Source: Brachybacterium sp. FME24 (GTDB taxonomy: Bacteria; Actinomycetota; Actinomycetes; Actinomycetales; Dermabacteraceae). From it: 64,000 bases of DNA. The position numbers and the translations under genes were made by a program. The stretch is taken from the NCBI RefSeq assembly GCF_014897705.1, contig NZ_JABUXV010000001.1:1-64000 (forward strand), in the 5' to 3' direction. Positions within the stretch are counted from its first letter, which is position 1; every line of letters starts with the position of its first letter. Positions 1 through 11,496 of this stretch are shown in pieces. The notes under the pieces were generated by a model. The model was not told where the DNA came from. It did not search any database and saw nothing but the letters and a program-made list of their open reading frames with translations.

Positions 1-60
1 AAATAATGGCATCAACAAACAGACACGCTATTGAGATATCAAGCAACACGCGCACATCGT
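1..60 (-). other. pre-16S rRNA leader (rRNA operon off the left edge)
   Basis: Read on the minus strand, this edge carries TTGCTTGATATCTCAATAG followed by CGTGTCTGTTTGTTG and ends in an AT-rich run. Actinobacterial pre-16S leaders carry a very similar element (TTGAG/ACTCAATAGTGTGT type), a processing and antitermination stretch shortly before 16S rRNA. The mature 16S gene would lie beyond position 1 and is not visible. The call rests on pattern memory of this leader and on two promoter-like sites upstream (161-190 and 377-405). Confidence 0.55.
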
Positions 61-160
61 CATCTTCCCGCTCTAGCGGTGTGAGTCAGAGGCTCGGATG
101 CGCCAGCCGGTCAACCCGGCCCACGACTTTCGTTCCGTCGTCGTCCTGGCGCGAGTCACT

Positions 161-190
161 ACTCTAGCAGTTCTTCGCGGCCCAGTCCAA
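161..190 (-). promoter_or_regulatory. putative rRNA operon promoter, proximal
   Basis: On the minus strand there is a -35-like TTGGAC (185-190), an 18-bp spacer and a -10-like TAGAGT (161-166). It points toward the pre-16S leader at 1-60 and lies about 100 bp before it. No protein-coding frame with convincing composition occupies this stretch. Confidence 0.45.
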
Positions 191-376
191 CTCCGCTTCC
201 CGTGTCCTGCGTCTCGGTCAGATCGCGGTGCGATCGTCCCGGTGAGCTGGTCACGGCCGTTCTCTCGGTTGCCCTCGAGACCGGATCCTCAGCTCGTCCC
301 CATCCGCTCCGTGCCGCTGCTCCCGGGGGAACCTCTCGGCCTTTCGCGTCTGCGTCCTCGCTGCTGACAAGAAAGA

Positions 377-405
377 AGATTACGCGCCGAGGGCCGATGG
401 GGCAA
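377..405 (-). promoter_or_regulatory. putative rRNA operon promoter, distal
   Basis: Minus-strand TTGCCC (400-405), a 17-bp spacer and TAATCT (377-382). It has the same direction as the site at 161-190. Tandem promoters are usual for rRNA operons. The match is moderate. Confidence 0.33.
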
Positions 406-697
406 ACCCGCGATTTCAGCCTCCGTTCACCTGTTCTGACCGCCATCACTGCAGGTCACTAAGCCTTTTCCCGAGTTGGGAAAGCGCTCGTTCACCCCGA
501 TGTGACCCACGTCTGAGAGGGGGGTCACGGGGAGTTGCGGCGGCGGCCTTCGCCATGGCACTCCTCGAGCCGCCTCCGCCCGCGGCATGTGCGTCCAGAG
601 CACCGCCCTCAAGAGCCTGTTCGCTGGAGTGGTCTCGCTATCGAGGTGGAGGCACTGGGAGGTAGAGACCTTCCTGCGCCTCCCCCAGGATGCAGAT
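406..697. other. intergenic, no gene recognised
   Basis: This is the stretch between the rRNA-type promoters and the hairpin after tyrS. Open frames occur on both strands but show no recognisable protein and no start context. It is probably upstream sequence of the rRNA operon. Confidence 0.4.
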
Positions 698-733
698 CGC
701 CCCGGCGCCTCCTGATCAGGAGATGCCGGGGCG
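698..733 (-). terminator. hairpin after tyrS
   Basis: Perfect 9-bp arms CGCCCCGGC (698-706) and GCCGGGGCG (725-733). The loop itself contains the palindrome CTCCTGATCAGGAG. It lies 18 bp past the tyrS stop. No T-run follows, as is common for actinobacterial terminators. Confidence 0.6.
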
Positions 734-751
734 ACCGAGCGAGCTGGGCGA

Positions 752-2020
752 TCAGCCGACCACGCGCACCATGGCGGCGTTCTTGCGACCGCGGCGCAGG
801 AGGAGGTGCCGGCCAGGCAGCGCCTGGAGATCACCGATCTCCTGGGCGAGGTCGTCCGCGGTGAGCTTCTCGCCGTTCACCGACAGTCCTCCTTCGTCGG
901 CGCCGCGACGGGCGGCGCCCTTGGACTGCACGATGCCACTGGCCACGAAAGCGTCCACCAGAGGCGTCGTCGGCGGCAGCTCTGCCCCAGGCAGCTCGCG
1001 GGCTATCGAGAGAACGGTCGGCTCCTCGAGCTCCCGCACGTCACCGCGGCCGAACAGCACGGCTGCCGTGGAGGTCGCCTGCGCGGTGGCTCGCGACCCG
1101 TGGACCAGCGTGGTCAGGTCATCAGCCAGGGTTCGCTGAGCCGTGCGCTGGTGGGAGGACTCCACGGTGGCGCGCTCGAGCTCGGCGATCTCCTCCTGCG
1201 AGCGGAACGTGAAGTACCTCAGGTAGTTCACGACGTCCGCGTCGGCCGCATTGAGCCAGAACTGGTGGAACGCATAGGGGCTGGTGAGCTCGGGATCGAG
1301 CCAGACGGCACCGCCTTCGCTCTTGCCGAACTTCGTGCCATCCGCCTTGGTGACCAGCGGTGTGGTCAGCGCGTGCGCGTCGTGTCCCTCGACCTTGTGG
1401 ATCAGCTCGACGCCGGAGAGCAGATTCCCCCACTGATCGTTCCCCCCGTACTGGAGGCTCACCCCGTGCCGACGGTGCAGTTCGAGGAAGTCGATTCCCT
1501 GCAGCACCTGGTAGCTGAACTCCGTGTAGCTGATCCCCTCATCGCTCTGCAGGCGACGAGAGACGGTCTCCTTGCCGAGCATCGTGCCCATGCGGAAGTG
1601 CTTGCCCATGTCTCGCAGGAAGTCCAGGGCGCTCATCTGCCCGATCCAGTCGAGGTTGTTCACCATGGTCACGGCGAACTCCCCCTCCAGGTCGAGGAAG
1701 CGGGAGATCTGTCCCCGCAGGCTGTCCACCCAGGCACCGACGATCTCGGAGTCGTTCAGCACGCGCTCCCCGGACATCCGCGGGTCACCGATGAGACCGG
1801 TCGCGCCGCCCACCAGGGCGTAAGGATGGTGACCGGCCAGCTGCAGGCGCCGCATGGTCAGGATCTGGGTCAGGTGGCCGACATGGAGGGAAGCCGCCGT
1901 CGGGTCGAAGCCGCAATACAGGCTGACCGGTCCGTCCGCCAGAGCGTTGCCGAGCGCCTCGCGCCCGGTGGTCTGTACGACGAGTCCTCGCCAGGCGAGC
2001 TCGTCCAGGACGGAATGCAT
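752..2020 (-). CDS. tyrS: tyrosyl-tRNA synthetase
   Basis: Class I aminoacyl-tRNA synthetase that charges tRNA-Tyr in the cytoplasm, 422 aa, the normal bacterial length. The HIGH-type signature reads HVGH at residues 46-49. The KMSKS-type loop reads KFGKS at 230-234. Tyrosine-binding elements GFDPTA (37-42) and YGGNDQWGN (191-199) are clear. An S4-like RNA-binding tail follows from about residue 355. The ATG start gives a standard N-terminus. It follows the arginine operon on the same strand but is separated by a strong hairpin (2306-2336) and about 280 bp, so it should have its own promoter. No T-box-like leader was recognised. Confidence 0.97.
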   Translation of the reverse strand: MHSVLDELAWRGLVVQTTGREALGNALADGPVSLYCGFDPTAASLHVGHLTQILTMRRLQLAGHHPYALVGGATGLIGDPRMSGERVLNDSEIVGAWVDSLRGQISRFLDLEGEFAVTMVNNLDWIGQMSALDFLRDMGKHFRMGTMLGKETVSRRLQSDEGISYTEFSYQVLQGIDFLELHRRHGVSLQYGGNDQWGNLLSGVELIHKVEGHDAHALTTPLVTKADGTKFGKSEGGAVWLDPELTSPYAFHQFWLNAADADVVNYLRYFTFRSQEEIAELERATVESSHQRTAQRTLADDLTTLVHGSRATAQATSTAAVLFGRGDVRELEEPTVLSIARELPGAELPPTTPLVDAFVASGIVQSKGAARRGADEGGLSVNGEKLTADDLAQEIGDLQALPGRHLLLRRGRKNAAMVRVVG

Positions 2021-2305
2021 CGATCGGTTCCTCTCGGTGGGGCACTGGGTGCCGGATGGTTCGGTGCAGGGCGCCGACGCCGACGCCGGTTCGCGCGGTG
2101 CACCGCAGACGCGAGCGGGCGTCCAGCGCCATTGTCACAGATCGGCGCCCGCCCGGTCGGAGTGGGTCGCAGGTCGAGGACCGGCGGCCTTCAGCGAGCC
2201 CCGAGCCGGCCCCCGAGACGAGGAGATCGGTTCTTCGGTCCAGAAGCGCCCGAGTCGCGACAGGATCAACCCGCGTCGCGCTGGGCGTCACCTCTGGAAT
2301 CAGGC
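2021..2305 (-). other. tyrS upstream region
   Basis: Non-coding stretch between the arg-operon hairpin and tyrS. A GACAAT hexamer (2131-2136, minus) could be a -10 box, but no good -35 partner is seen. No T-box specifier arrangement or other known riboregulator was recognised. Confidence 0.35.
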
Positions 2306-2336
2306 GTGGCCGGTGACCTGTCCGGTCACCGGCCAC
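2306..2336 (-). terminator. arginine operon terminator hairpin
   Basis: Perfect 13-bp arms, GTGGCCGGTGACC (2306-2318) and GGTCACCGGCCAC (2324-2336), with a 5-nt loop. It is placed 65 bp past the argH stop and isolates the arg operon from tyrS. Confidence 0.75.
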
Positions 2337-2400
2337 TGCCAGGGCGCCTCATCCGTCGTCGTGGCTCATGAGCCGGCGCCGGATGGCGGCGCGTGCACGT

Positions 2401-5087
<2,687 letters not shown>

Positions 5088-5155
5088 GGGAATGCTCCTA
5101 GTCGAGTTCAATCGGATGTCGTGGTCGGCGCGGTGAGGCGGCGCCGGGGTCGTCG

Positions 5156-5740
5156 TCAGGGGGTCGAGTGCTGCGGGTCGGCGCGATGGCGGCGGGGCGG
5201 GGCCGGAGGGTCGGGGGTGTCCCGTCGGCCGTCGGCCAGGTCCAGCAGCCGGGCGGCGAGGCGGTCACCACCGGCCGGATCGCGGGCGACCAGCAGCACG
5301 GTGTCGTCGCCCGCGATCGTACCCAGGACGTCGGGCATGACCGACCTGTCCATGGCCGAGGCGAGATACTGCGCACCCCCCGGTGGGGTCCGGACGACGA
5401 CGAGGTTCCCGCTGGCCTCCGCGGAGACCAGGAGCCCTTCGGCCAGTCGTGGCAGCCGCGCTTCGAGCAGCTCGTTCTCGGCCGGCGGGCCCGCGGGTCG
5501 GGATGTGCCGCCCTCGGGCGGGAGCCGATAGACCAGGCTGCCGGCGGAGCCGCGGACCTTCTCCGCCTGCAGCTCGACCAGATCGCGCGAGAGCGTAGCC
5601 TGCGTGACCTCGGTTCCCTCCCCGGTGAGCAGCTGCGCGAGCTGCGACTGCGAGGAGACCTCCTGGTGGGTGAGAAGCTGGACGATGCGCTGCTGGCGCG
5701 AGGTCTTGGTCTGCGCGAGGGCTCGTCGTTGCTCGCTCAT
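5156..5740 (-). CDS. argR: arginine repressor
   Basis: Arginine-sensing DNA-binding regulator of the operon it sits in, 194 aa. The N-terminal winged helix-turn-helix is visible around residues 12-70 (recognition part ATLSRDL). The C-terminal hexamerisation and arginine-binding domain follows at about 100-170 (DDTVLLVA core). The protein has a longer proline/arginine-rich tail than E. coli ArgR (156 aa). The ATG overlaps the argF stop (ATGA). The likely operator is upstream of argC. Confidence 0.95.
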   Translation of the reverse strand: MSEQRRALAQTKTSRQQRIVQLLTHQEVSSQSQLAQLLTGEGTEVTQATLSRDLVELQAEKVRGSAGSLVYRLPPEGGTSRPAGPPAENELLEARLPRLAEGLLVSAEASGNLVVVRTPPGGAQYLASAMDRSVMPDVLGTIAGDDTVLLVARDPAGGDRLAARLLDLADGRRDTPDPPAPPRRHRADPQHSTP

Positions 5741-6723
5741 CGTCGCTCTCCCAGGGGGCGGGCATGCCCAGCGGTGGCCTCGGTGTCCTCGTCGGGACGG
5801 GCGAGAAGCCAGGCGAGCAGCGCCTTCTGGGCATGCAGACGGTGCTCCGCCTCGTCCCAGACCACGGACTGCGGCCCTTCGAGCACCTCGGCGGAGATCT
5901 CCTTGCCCCGGTAGGCGGGCAGGCAGTGCAGGACGATGGCGTCCGGCAGGGCGTGCGCGAGCAGTGCGGTGTCCACCTGGAACGGCACGAACGGCCGCTC
6001 CCGCTCGGTGGCCTGGGACTCCTGTCCCATCGAGACCCAGGTGTCGGTGGCCACGGCGTCGGCCCCGGCGACGGCGGCGACCGGGTCGTCGGTCACGGTG
6101 ATCGATCCGCCGGTCGTAGCCGCGATCGCCTCGGCCTTCGCCAGGATCTCCGGCGCCGGCGGATAGGCGGCAGGCGTCCCGATCCGCACGTGCAGGCCGG
6201 CGGTCGCGCCGCCCAGCAGGTAGGAATGCGCCATGTTGTTCGACCCGTCGCCGACGTACGCGAAGGTCTGTCCGGCCAGTGCGTCGACGCCACCGCGATG
6301 CAGCGCGATGGTGGCGAGATCGGCGAGGATCTGGCACGGGTGGAAGTCGTCCGTGAGCGCGTTGACCACCGGGACGCCGGAGAGCTCCGCCATCTCCTCG
6401 ACGCGATCCTGCCCGTACGTGCGCCAGATGATCGCGCTGACCTGCCGGCCGAGCACCCGGGCGACGTCGGCGACCGATTCCCGGGTGCCGATCTGGGCGA
6501 GGTTGCCGTCGACCAGGAGCGGGTACCCGCCCATCTCGGCGATACCCGTCGTGAAGGAGACCTGGGTGCGCAGGGTGGGCTTGTCGAAGATGACGGCGAC
6601 CGACTGCGGCCCCGCGAGCGGGGTGCGCACGTGGCGGTCCTCGCGGAACGCGGCGGTGAGCTCGAGGACCTCCTTCTGCTCGGCCGGGCTCAGGTCGTCG
6701 TCGCGCAGGAAGTGGCGGGGCAT
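5737..6723 (-). CDS. argF: ornithine carbamoyltransferase
   Basis: Transfers carbamoyl phosphate to ornithine to form citrulline, 328 aa. The carbamoyl-phosphate loop reads TLRTQ at residues 50-54, a variant of the usual STRTR. Other family motifs are intact: HPCQ at 128-131, the SMG loop at 231-233 and HCLPAYRG at 266-273. The ATG is 1 bp past the argD stop, and its own stop overlaps the argR start. Confidence 0.96.
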   Translation of the reverse strand: MPRHFLRDDDLSPAEQKEVLELTAAFREDRHVRTPLAGPQSVAVIFDKPTLRTQVSFTTGIAEMGGYPLLVDGNLAQIGTRESVADVARVLGRQVSAIIWRTYGQDRVEEMAELSGVPVVNALTDDFHPCQILADLATIALHRGGVDALAGQTFAYVGDGSNNMAHSYLLGGATAGLHVRIGTPAAYPPAPEILAKAEAIAATTGGSITVTDDPVAAVAGADAVATDTWVSMGQESQATERERPFVPFQVDTALLAHALPDAIVLHCLPAYRGKEISAEVLEGPQSVVWDEAEHRLHAQKALLAWLLARPDEDTEATAGHARPLGERR

Positions 6724-6724
6724 G

Positions 6725-8044
6725 TCAGTTCTCTCCTTCGGTGGCCGCGGCCGCGAGCAGCTCGGGCAGGGCTGCGGTGAACGTGTCGAGGTCCGCCTGG
6801 GTGATGATCAGCGGCGGGGCCAGGCGCAGGGTGGACTCGTCGGGCGCATTGAGGATGAATCCGGCCTCCAGGGCCGCCGCGGCGACCTGCTTGGCGATCG
6901 GCCGTGCGAGGCCGATGCCGAGCAGCAGTCCGGCGCCGCGCACCTCGGTGATCAGCGGGTTCCCGAGCGCGAGGAGGTCGCGGCTCAGCTGCGCCCCGAC
7001 GGTGCGGACGTGCTCGAGGATGCCCTCTTCGAGGAGGGTGCCGATCACGGCGAGTCCGGTCGCGGCCGCCAGCGGGTTCCCGCCGAAGGTGGTGCCGTGC
7101 TGACCGGGCTGCAGCAGGTCGTGGACCCTCTGCCCGAAGGTGATGACGGCGCCGACGGGGAATCCGCCGCCGAGGCCCTTGGCCAGGGTCATGACGTCGG
7201 GCTGGAGATCTTCGATCCCCTGGTGGGCGAACCAGTTCCCGGTGCGTCCCATGCCCGTCTGGACCTCGTCGAGGACCAGCAGGGTGCCGTGCTCACGGGT
7301 GAGCCGGCGCAGAGCGCGGAGGTAGGTCGTGCTCAGCGGGCGCACGCCGGCCTCACCCTGGATGGGCTCGGCGAACACGGCGGCGACGTCCCCGGGGGCC
7401 AGGGCGGCCGCCAGCGCCTCCTCGTCGCCCGCGGGGAGGAACTCGACGCCGCCGGGCAGCGGCTCGAAGGGAGCTCGGTAGGCCTCCTTCGAGGTCAGCG
7501 CCAGAGCGCCCATGGTGCGGCCGTGGAAGGAGTTCGTCAGCGCCAGGATGCGCGGCCGGCCGGTGCGACGGGCGATCTTGAAGGCCGCCTCATTGGCCTC
7601 GGAACCGGAGTTCGCGAAGAACACGGCGGAACCGGCAGGCGCTGCGGCGAGGGTCAGCAGCTTCTCGGCGAGCTCGATCTGCGGTGCGGTCGCGAAGAAG
7701 TTCGAGACATGCCCGAGCGTCTCGGCCTGCTTGGTCAGTGCCGCCAGGATCGCGGGATGGGCGTGGCCCAGGGTGTTCACGGCGATGCCGGCCAGCAGGT
7801 CGAGGTACTCCCTGCCGTCGGTGTCCCACACCCGCACGCCCGCGCCGCGGGCCAGGATCCGCTGCGGGGTGCCGAACACCGGCAGCAGGGCTTCTCGGTA
7901 CCGCGCCCCGAGATCGCCCGAGGGCTCCCCGGCCCCGGCGGAGTGCGTGCCGACGCTCGGGGCGGCCGCCGCCACGAGGGCGCCGCCGCCCATGGAGAGC
8001 CCCTGCGAGCTCTCCGTCGGCGTGGTCGGATCCTGCTCAGACAT
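6725..8044 (-). CDS. argD: acetylornithine aminotransferase
   Basis: PLP-dependent class III aminotransferase converting N-acetylglutamate semialdehyde to N-acetylornithine, 439 aa. It shows [10 protein letters not shown] (145-154), DEVQ (259-262) and the PLP lysine K289 in LAKGLGGG. An alanine/serine-rich N-terminal extension of about 40 residues precedes the conserved part. The ATG at 8044 is preferred over the ATG at 8050 because AGGAG then lies 8 nt upstream. The first eight bases overlap the end of argB. Confidence 0.95.
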   Translation of the reverse strand: MSEQDPTTPTESSQGLSMGGGALVAAAAPSVGTHSAGAGEPSGDLGARYREALLPVFGTPQRILARGAGVRVWDTDGREYLDLLAGIAVNTLGHAHPAILAALTKQAETLGHVSNFFATAPQIELAEKLLTLAAAPAGSAVFFANSGSEANEAAFKIARRTGRPRILALTNSFHGRTMGALALTSKEAYRAPFEPLPGGVEFLPAGDEEALAAALAPGDVAAVFAEPIQGEAGVRPLSTTYLRALRRLTREHGTLLVLDEVQTGMGRTGNWFAHQGIEDLQPDVMTLAKGLGGGFPVGAVITFGQRVHDLLQPGQHGTTFGGNPLAAATGLAVIGTLLEEGILEHVRTVGAQLSRDLLALGNPLITEVRGAGLLLGIGLARPIAKQVAAAALEAGFILNAPDESTLRLAPPLIITQADLDTFTAALPELLAAAATEGEN

Positions 8045-9065
8045 AGTCATCTCTCCTGACCATCGTGCCCACACCCTTGGTGGTGAAGACCTCCAACAGC
8101 ACCGCGTGCTCGATCCGCCCGTCGATCATGGCGGCGGTGCGCACGCCGGAGTCGACCGCGCCCAGCAGCGCCTCGGCCTTCGGGATCATCCCGGAGGTGA
8201 GGGTGGGCAGCATCCTGCGGAGCTCGGAAGCCGTGATCTCGGGGATCAGGGAACCGCGATCGGGCCAGTCGCCATACAGCCCTTCGACGTCGGTGAGCAC
8301 GACGAGCTTCTCGGCGTCCAGGCCTTCGGCCAGCGCGGCGGCGGCGAGATCGGCGTTGATGTTGAGCACCTCGCCGGTGGGCACGCCGTCGGCGCCGACC
8401 TCCGGGGCGATCGAGGAGATCACCGGGATGCGGCCGCTGTCCAGCAGGTCGCTGATCGCCTCGATGTTGACGCCGTTGACGGCACCGACGTGTCCGAGGT
8501 CGACGTCCTCGCCGTCGACCACGGTCCCGCGGCGGGTGGCGGTGAACAATCGGGCGTCTTCCCCGGACATGCCGAGGGCGAAGGGGCCGTGCTGGTTGAT
8601 GAGTCCCACGAGCTGGCGACCCACCTGACCCACCAGGACCATGCGCACGACGTCCATGGTGTCGGAGTCGGTCACGCGCAGTCCGCCCTGGAAGGTGGAG
8701 TCGATGCCGACGCGGTCGAGCATCTCGTTGATCTGCGGCCCACCGCCGTGGACCACGACGACGTGGATGCCGGCCAGGCGCATGAAGACCATGTCGGCTG
8801 CGAAACCGCGGCGCAGCTCCTCGTCGATCATGGCGTTGCCGCCGTACTTGACCACGACGATCTTTCCCCGGAAGCGCTGCATCCACGGCATGGCCTCGAT
8901 CAGGACCTCTGACTTCTCGCGCGCCTCGGTGCGCGCGGCGTCGAGCTGGGCGAGAGGGTTCTTGCCGACCAGGGGGCCGTCGGTGCTCGTGGCATCGTCG
9001 GGGTCCGGGCCCGAGGGAGATGCCGGGTCCGGTGCGGGGTCAGGGACGCTGTGCGACGGGTTCAT
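8037..9065 (-). CDS. argB: acetylglutamate kinase
   Basis: Phosphorylates N-acetylglutamate, the usual arginine-inhibited step, 342 aa. The amino-acid kinase fold shows the glycine loop KYGGNAM at residues 73-79 and [10 protein letters not shown] further on. Compared with typical ArgB (about 300 aa) there is an acidic, proline-rich N-terminal extension of about 45 residues. The ATG at 9065 overlaps the argJ stop (ATGA) and lacks its own ribosome site, so translation is probably coupled. Confidence 0.95.
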   Translation of the reverse strand: MNPSHSVPDPAPDPASPSGPDPDDATSTDGPLVGKNPLAQLDAARTEAREKSEVLIEAMPWMQRFRGKIVVVKYGGNAMIDEELRRGFAADMVFMRLAGIHVVVVHGGGPQINEMLDRVGIDSTFQGGLRVTDSDTMDVVRMVLVGQVGRQLVGLINQHGPFALGMSGEDARLFTATRRGTVVDGEDVDLGHVGAVNGVNIEAISDLLDSGRIPVISSIAPEVGADGVPTGEVLNINADLAAAALAEGLDAEKLVVLTDVEGLYGDWPDRGSLIPEITASELRRMLPTLTSGMIPKAEALLGAVDSGVRTAAMIDGRIEHAVLLEVFTTKGVGTMVRRDDYV

Positions 9066-10231
9066 GAGGAATATGCGCTGTTCTCTTCGACGTACTCGTG
9101 GGTGAGGTCGTTGGTCCAGATGTCTGCGGTGACGTCGCCCGCGCCGAGGTCGACCTCGATGAGGGTTTCGCGCGGGGTCATGTCGACCTCGGAACGGTCT
9201 CGGTGGGCACCGCCTGCGCGGCACACCTGGACCCCGTTGACATGGACCGACAGGTGCTGGACATCGAAGGGGGCACGCTGCTCGGGCACGCATCCGGCGG
9301 CGGCCACGATGCGACCCCAGTTCGGATCGTTCCCGAAGATCGCCGCCTTGACCAGGTTGGAGCGGGCGATCTCGCGGGCCACCGCGAGAGCTGCCTCCTC
9401 GGTCGTCGCCGAGTGGACGACGACGTGAACGTCATGGCTCGCGCCCTCGGCGTCGGCCACCAGCTGGCGGGCGAGATCGGCGCTCACCGCGCGCACGGCC
9501 TCGGTGAGCTCCTCGGTGCCGACGGTGATCCCGCTGGCGCCGGAGGCGAGCAGGATGACGGTGTCGTTGGTGGACATGCAGGCGTCGGAGTCGACCCGGT
9601 CGAAGGTGGTGCGGGTGGCTTCGCGCAGCGCCGCCTGCGCGGTCTCGGAATCGACGTCGGCGTCCGTGGTGAGCACCACGAGCATGGTCGCGAGCTGTGG
9701 GGCGAGCATGCCTGCGCCCTTGGCGATACCACCGACGACGGCCCCTGCGGCCGTGGTGACCTCGGCGGTCTTCGGCACCGAGTCCGTGGTCATGATCGCG
9801 CGTGAGGTGTCAGCGTCGACGTCGGCCCCGGCTCCGAGCCGTGCGGTGGCGGCAGTGACCCCGGACAGCAGAGGGTCCATCGGCAGGCGCTCACCGATCA
9901 GGCCCGTCGAGCAGACCAGCACGTCCTGCGCGGAGACATCGAGGACGTCGGCGAGGTGCTCAGCGGTGCGGTGGGTGTCGGCGAAGCCGTCGGGCCCGGT
10001 GCAGGCGTTGGCGCCGCCGGAGTTCAGCACCACGGCGCGGGAGCGGCCGTCCGCCACCGCCCGGCGCGACCACAGGACCGGGGCGGCCTGGACCCGGTTC
10101 GTGGTGAACACGGCGGCCGCGGTATCGCGGGGGCCATCGTTGACGATGAGTGCGAGGTCCAGGGCGCCGGTGGACTTGATACCGGCGGCGAGACCGGCGG
10201 CACGGAAGCCGAGGGGGCGGGTGATCGACAC
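9062..10231 (-). CDS. argJ: glutamate N-acetyltransferase / ornithine acetyltransferase
   Basis: Recycles the acetyl group from N-acetylornithine to glutamate; if bifunctional it also makes N-acetylglutamate from acetyl-CoA. 389 aa, self-cleaving into two chains at A181/T182 in [14 protein letters not shown], where T182 becomes the nucleophile. The GTG at 10231 is chosen because AGGAG lies 6 nt upstream and the protein then begins SITRPLGF, as is usual. An 86-bp gap separates it from argC. The reading frame continues upstream without a valid start. Confidence 0.96.
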   Translation of the reverse strand: MSITRPLGFRAAGLAAGIKSTGALDLALIVNDGPRDTAAAVFTTNRVQAAPVLWSRRAVADGRSRAVVLNSGGANACTGPDGFADTHRTAEHLADVLDVSAQDVLVCSTGLIGERLPMDPLLSGVTAATARLGAGADVDADTSRAIMTTDSVPKTAEVTTAAGAVVGGIAKGAGMLAPQLATMLVVLTTDADVDSETAQAALREATRTTFDRVDSDACMSTNDTVILLASGASGITVGTEELTEAVRAVSADLARQLVADAEGASHDVHVVVHSATTEEAALAVAREIARSNLVKAAIFGNDPNWGRIVAAAGCVPEQRAPFDVQHLSVHVNGVQVCRAGGAHRDRSEVDMTPRETLIEVDLGAGDVTADIWTNDLTHEYVEENSAYSS

Positions 10232-10317
10232 GGGGGTCTCCTCACGAAGTGGTCGGGTCAGAGGGGGCGCAGCGGCGGCACGTCCGGACTTTCGGGGCCG
10301 AGCACCGCCCAGCAGGG

Positions 10318-11442
10318 TCAGGGGGCGATCGCAGTGCGCGTGAGGCCGGTGGCCTCCGGCAGGCCGAGCGCGAGGTTCAGGGACTGGATCGCGGCGCCGG
10401 CGGTGCCCTTGACCAGGTTGTCGAGGGCGACGACCACGGTGGCCTGGCCGCTGTGGCGGTCCACCGCGGCGCCCAGGCGTGCGGTGTTCGCCCCGGTGAC
10501 CTCGCCGGTCGACGGGAAGATGCCCTCCTCGAGCACGGCGATGAAGTGCTCGTCGGCGTAGTCGCCGCGCAGGGCCGCGAGCAGATCCGCCGTGGTGGTG
10601 TCGCCGGTGATCGGAGCGTTGATGACCGCGAGGATGCCGCGGCTCATGGGCACCAGCACCGGAGTGAAGGTGAGGCGCAGGCCGTCCTTGCCGGAGGCTC
10701 GGCGCAGGTTCTGCAGCACCTCGGGGACGTGCCGGTGACTGCCGCCGACGGCGTACGGCGAGGCCGAACCGGAGACTTCGCTGAACAGCAGATGCTGCTT
10801 GGGCGATCTGCCCGCCCCGGAGAGGCCGACCGGCAGCACGGCGCTGAGCTGCGAGCCGTCGACGAGGCCGGCGCGCACGAGAGGCGCCAGGGCGAGGGAG
10901 ACCGCCGTGGCATTGCAGCCGGGGACCGCGATCTCGCGCGCTCCGACCAGCAGATCGCGCTGACGGGTGCCGTCGGCCAGGGGCAGCTCGGGCATGCCGT
11001 AGGCCCACGTGCCGGAGTGCTCGCTGCCGTAGTACTCGGCCCAGTCCTGCGCGCTGTCGAGACGGTGGTCGGCGCCCAGGTCGAGGACCAGCACATCGGG
11101 ATCATCGGCGCGCAGGGCGGCGGCGATCTGCCCGGACTGCCCGTGAGGCAGAGCGAGGACCACGACGTCGTGACCGCGCAGCGTCTCGACCGTGGTCTCC
11201 TGCAGCACCGGGTCGTGGCCGAGGTCGATATGCGGTGCGACCTCGCTGAGACGCCTGCCGGCGCTCGAGTGCGCGGCCACGGTCGCGACCTCGACGTCGG
11301 GGTGCGCGGACAGCAGGCGCAGGGCCTCTCCCCCGGCGTACCCGGAGGCGCCGACCACGGCTGCGCGCAGGCGGCGGGCGGCGGCTCCCTGTGACGCGTG
11401 GGCGGGCGTGGGAGAGACGGATGCACCGGAGGCCGAAGTCAT
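10318..11442 (-). CDS. argC: N-acetyl-gamma-glutamyl-phosphate reductase
   Basis: NADPH-dependent reduction of acetylglutamyl phosphate to the semialdehyde, 374 aa. Nucleotide-binding GASGYAGGE lies at residues 31-39, and the catalytic cysteine is C176 in VPGCNATA. It is the first gene of the operon. The ATG at 11442 is only 6 nt from a TATACT hexamer, so the mRNA may be leaderless. About 20 N-terminal residues precede the conserved fold. Translation could also begin a little further inside, but no better start was seen. Confidence 0.95.
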   Translation of the reverse strand: MTSASGASVSPTPAHASQGAAARRLRAAVVGASGYAGGEALRLLSAHPDVEVATVAAHSSAGRRLSEVAPHIDLGHDPVLQETTVETLRGHDVVVLALPHGQSGQIAAALRADDPDVLVLDLGADHRLDSAQDWAEYYGSEHSGTWAYGMPELPLADGTRQRDLLVGAREIAVPGCNATAVSLALAPLVRAGLVDGSQLSAVLPVGLSGAGRSPKQHLLFSEVSGSASPYAVGGSHRHVPEVLQNLRRASGKDGLRLTFTPVLVPMSRGILAVINAPITGDTTTADLLAALRGDYADEHFIAVLEEGIFPSTGEVTGANTARLGAAVDRHSGQATVVVALDNLVKGTAGAAIQSLNLALGLPEATGLTRTAIAP

Positions 11443-11475
11443 GCCGGAAGTATATACAGTTCATTGCATGATCAG
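11443..11475 (-). promoter_or_regulatory. argC promoter with ARG-box-like sequence
   Basis: Minus-strand TATACT (11449-11454) ends 6 nt before the argC ATG, a geometry typical of leaderless actinobacterial transcripts. No good -35 is visible. Overlapping it is TGCAATGAACTGTATATAC, whose left half (AATGAA) resembles an ARG-box half-site. ArgR is encoded in the same operon, so autoregulation here is expected. Confidence 0.5.
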
Positions 11476-11496
11476 CCAGCTGGTGGGGCGACGACT

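Noticed and set aside
2021..2305. T-box riboswitch before tyrS
   Set aside because: No specifier loop, T-box core or paired terminator was found; the region is only moderately structured.
806..2371. Long plus-strand open frame opposite tyrS (and similar ones opposite argG, argD, pheT and icd)
   Set aside because: Such frames are expected on the antisense strand of high-GC genes. They have no start signal, no recognisable domain and composition typical of shadow frames.
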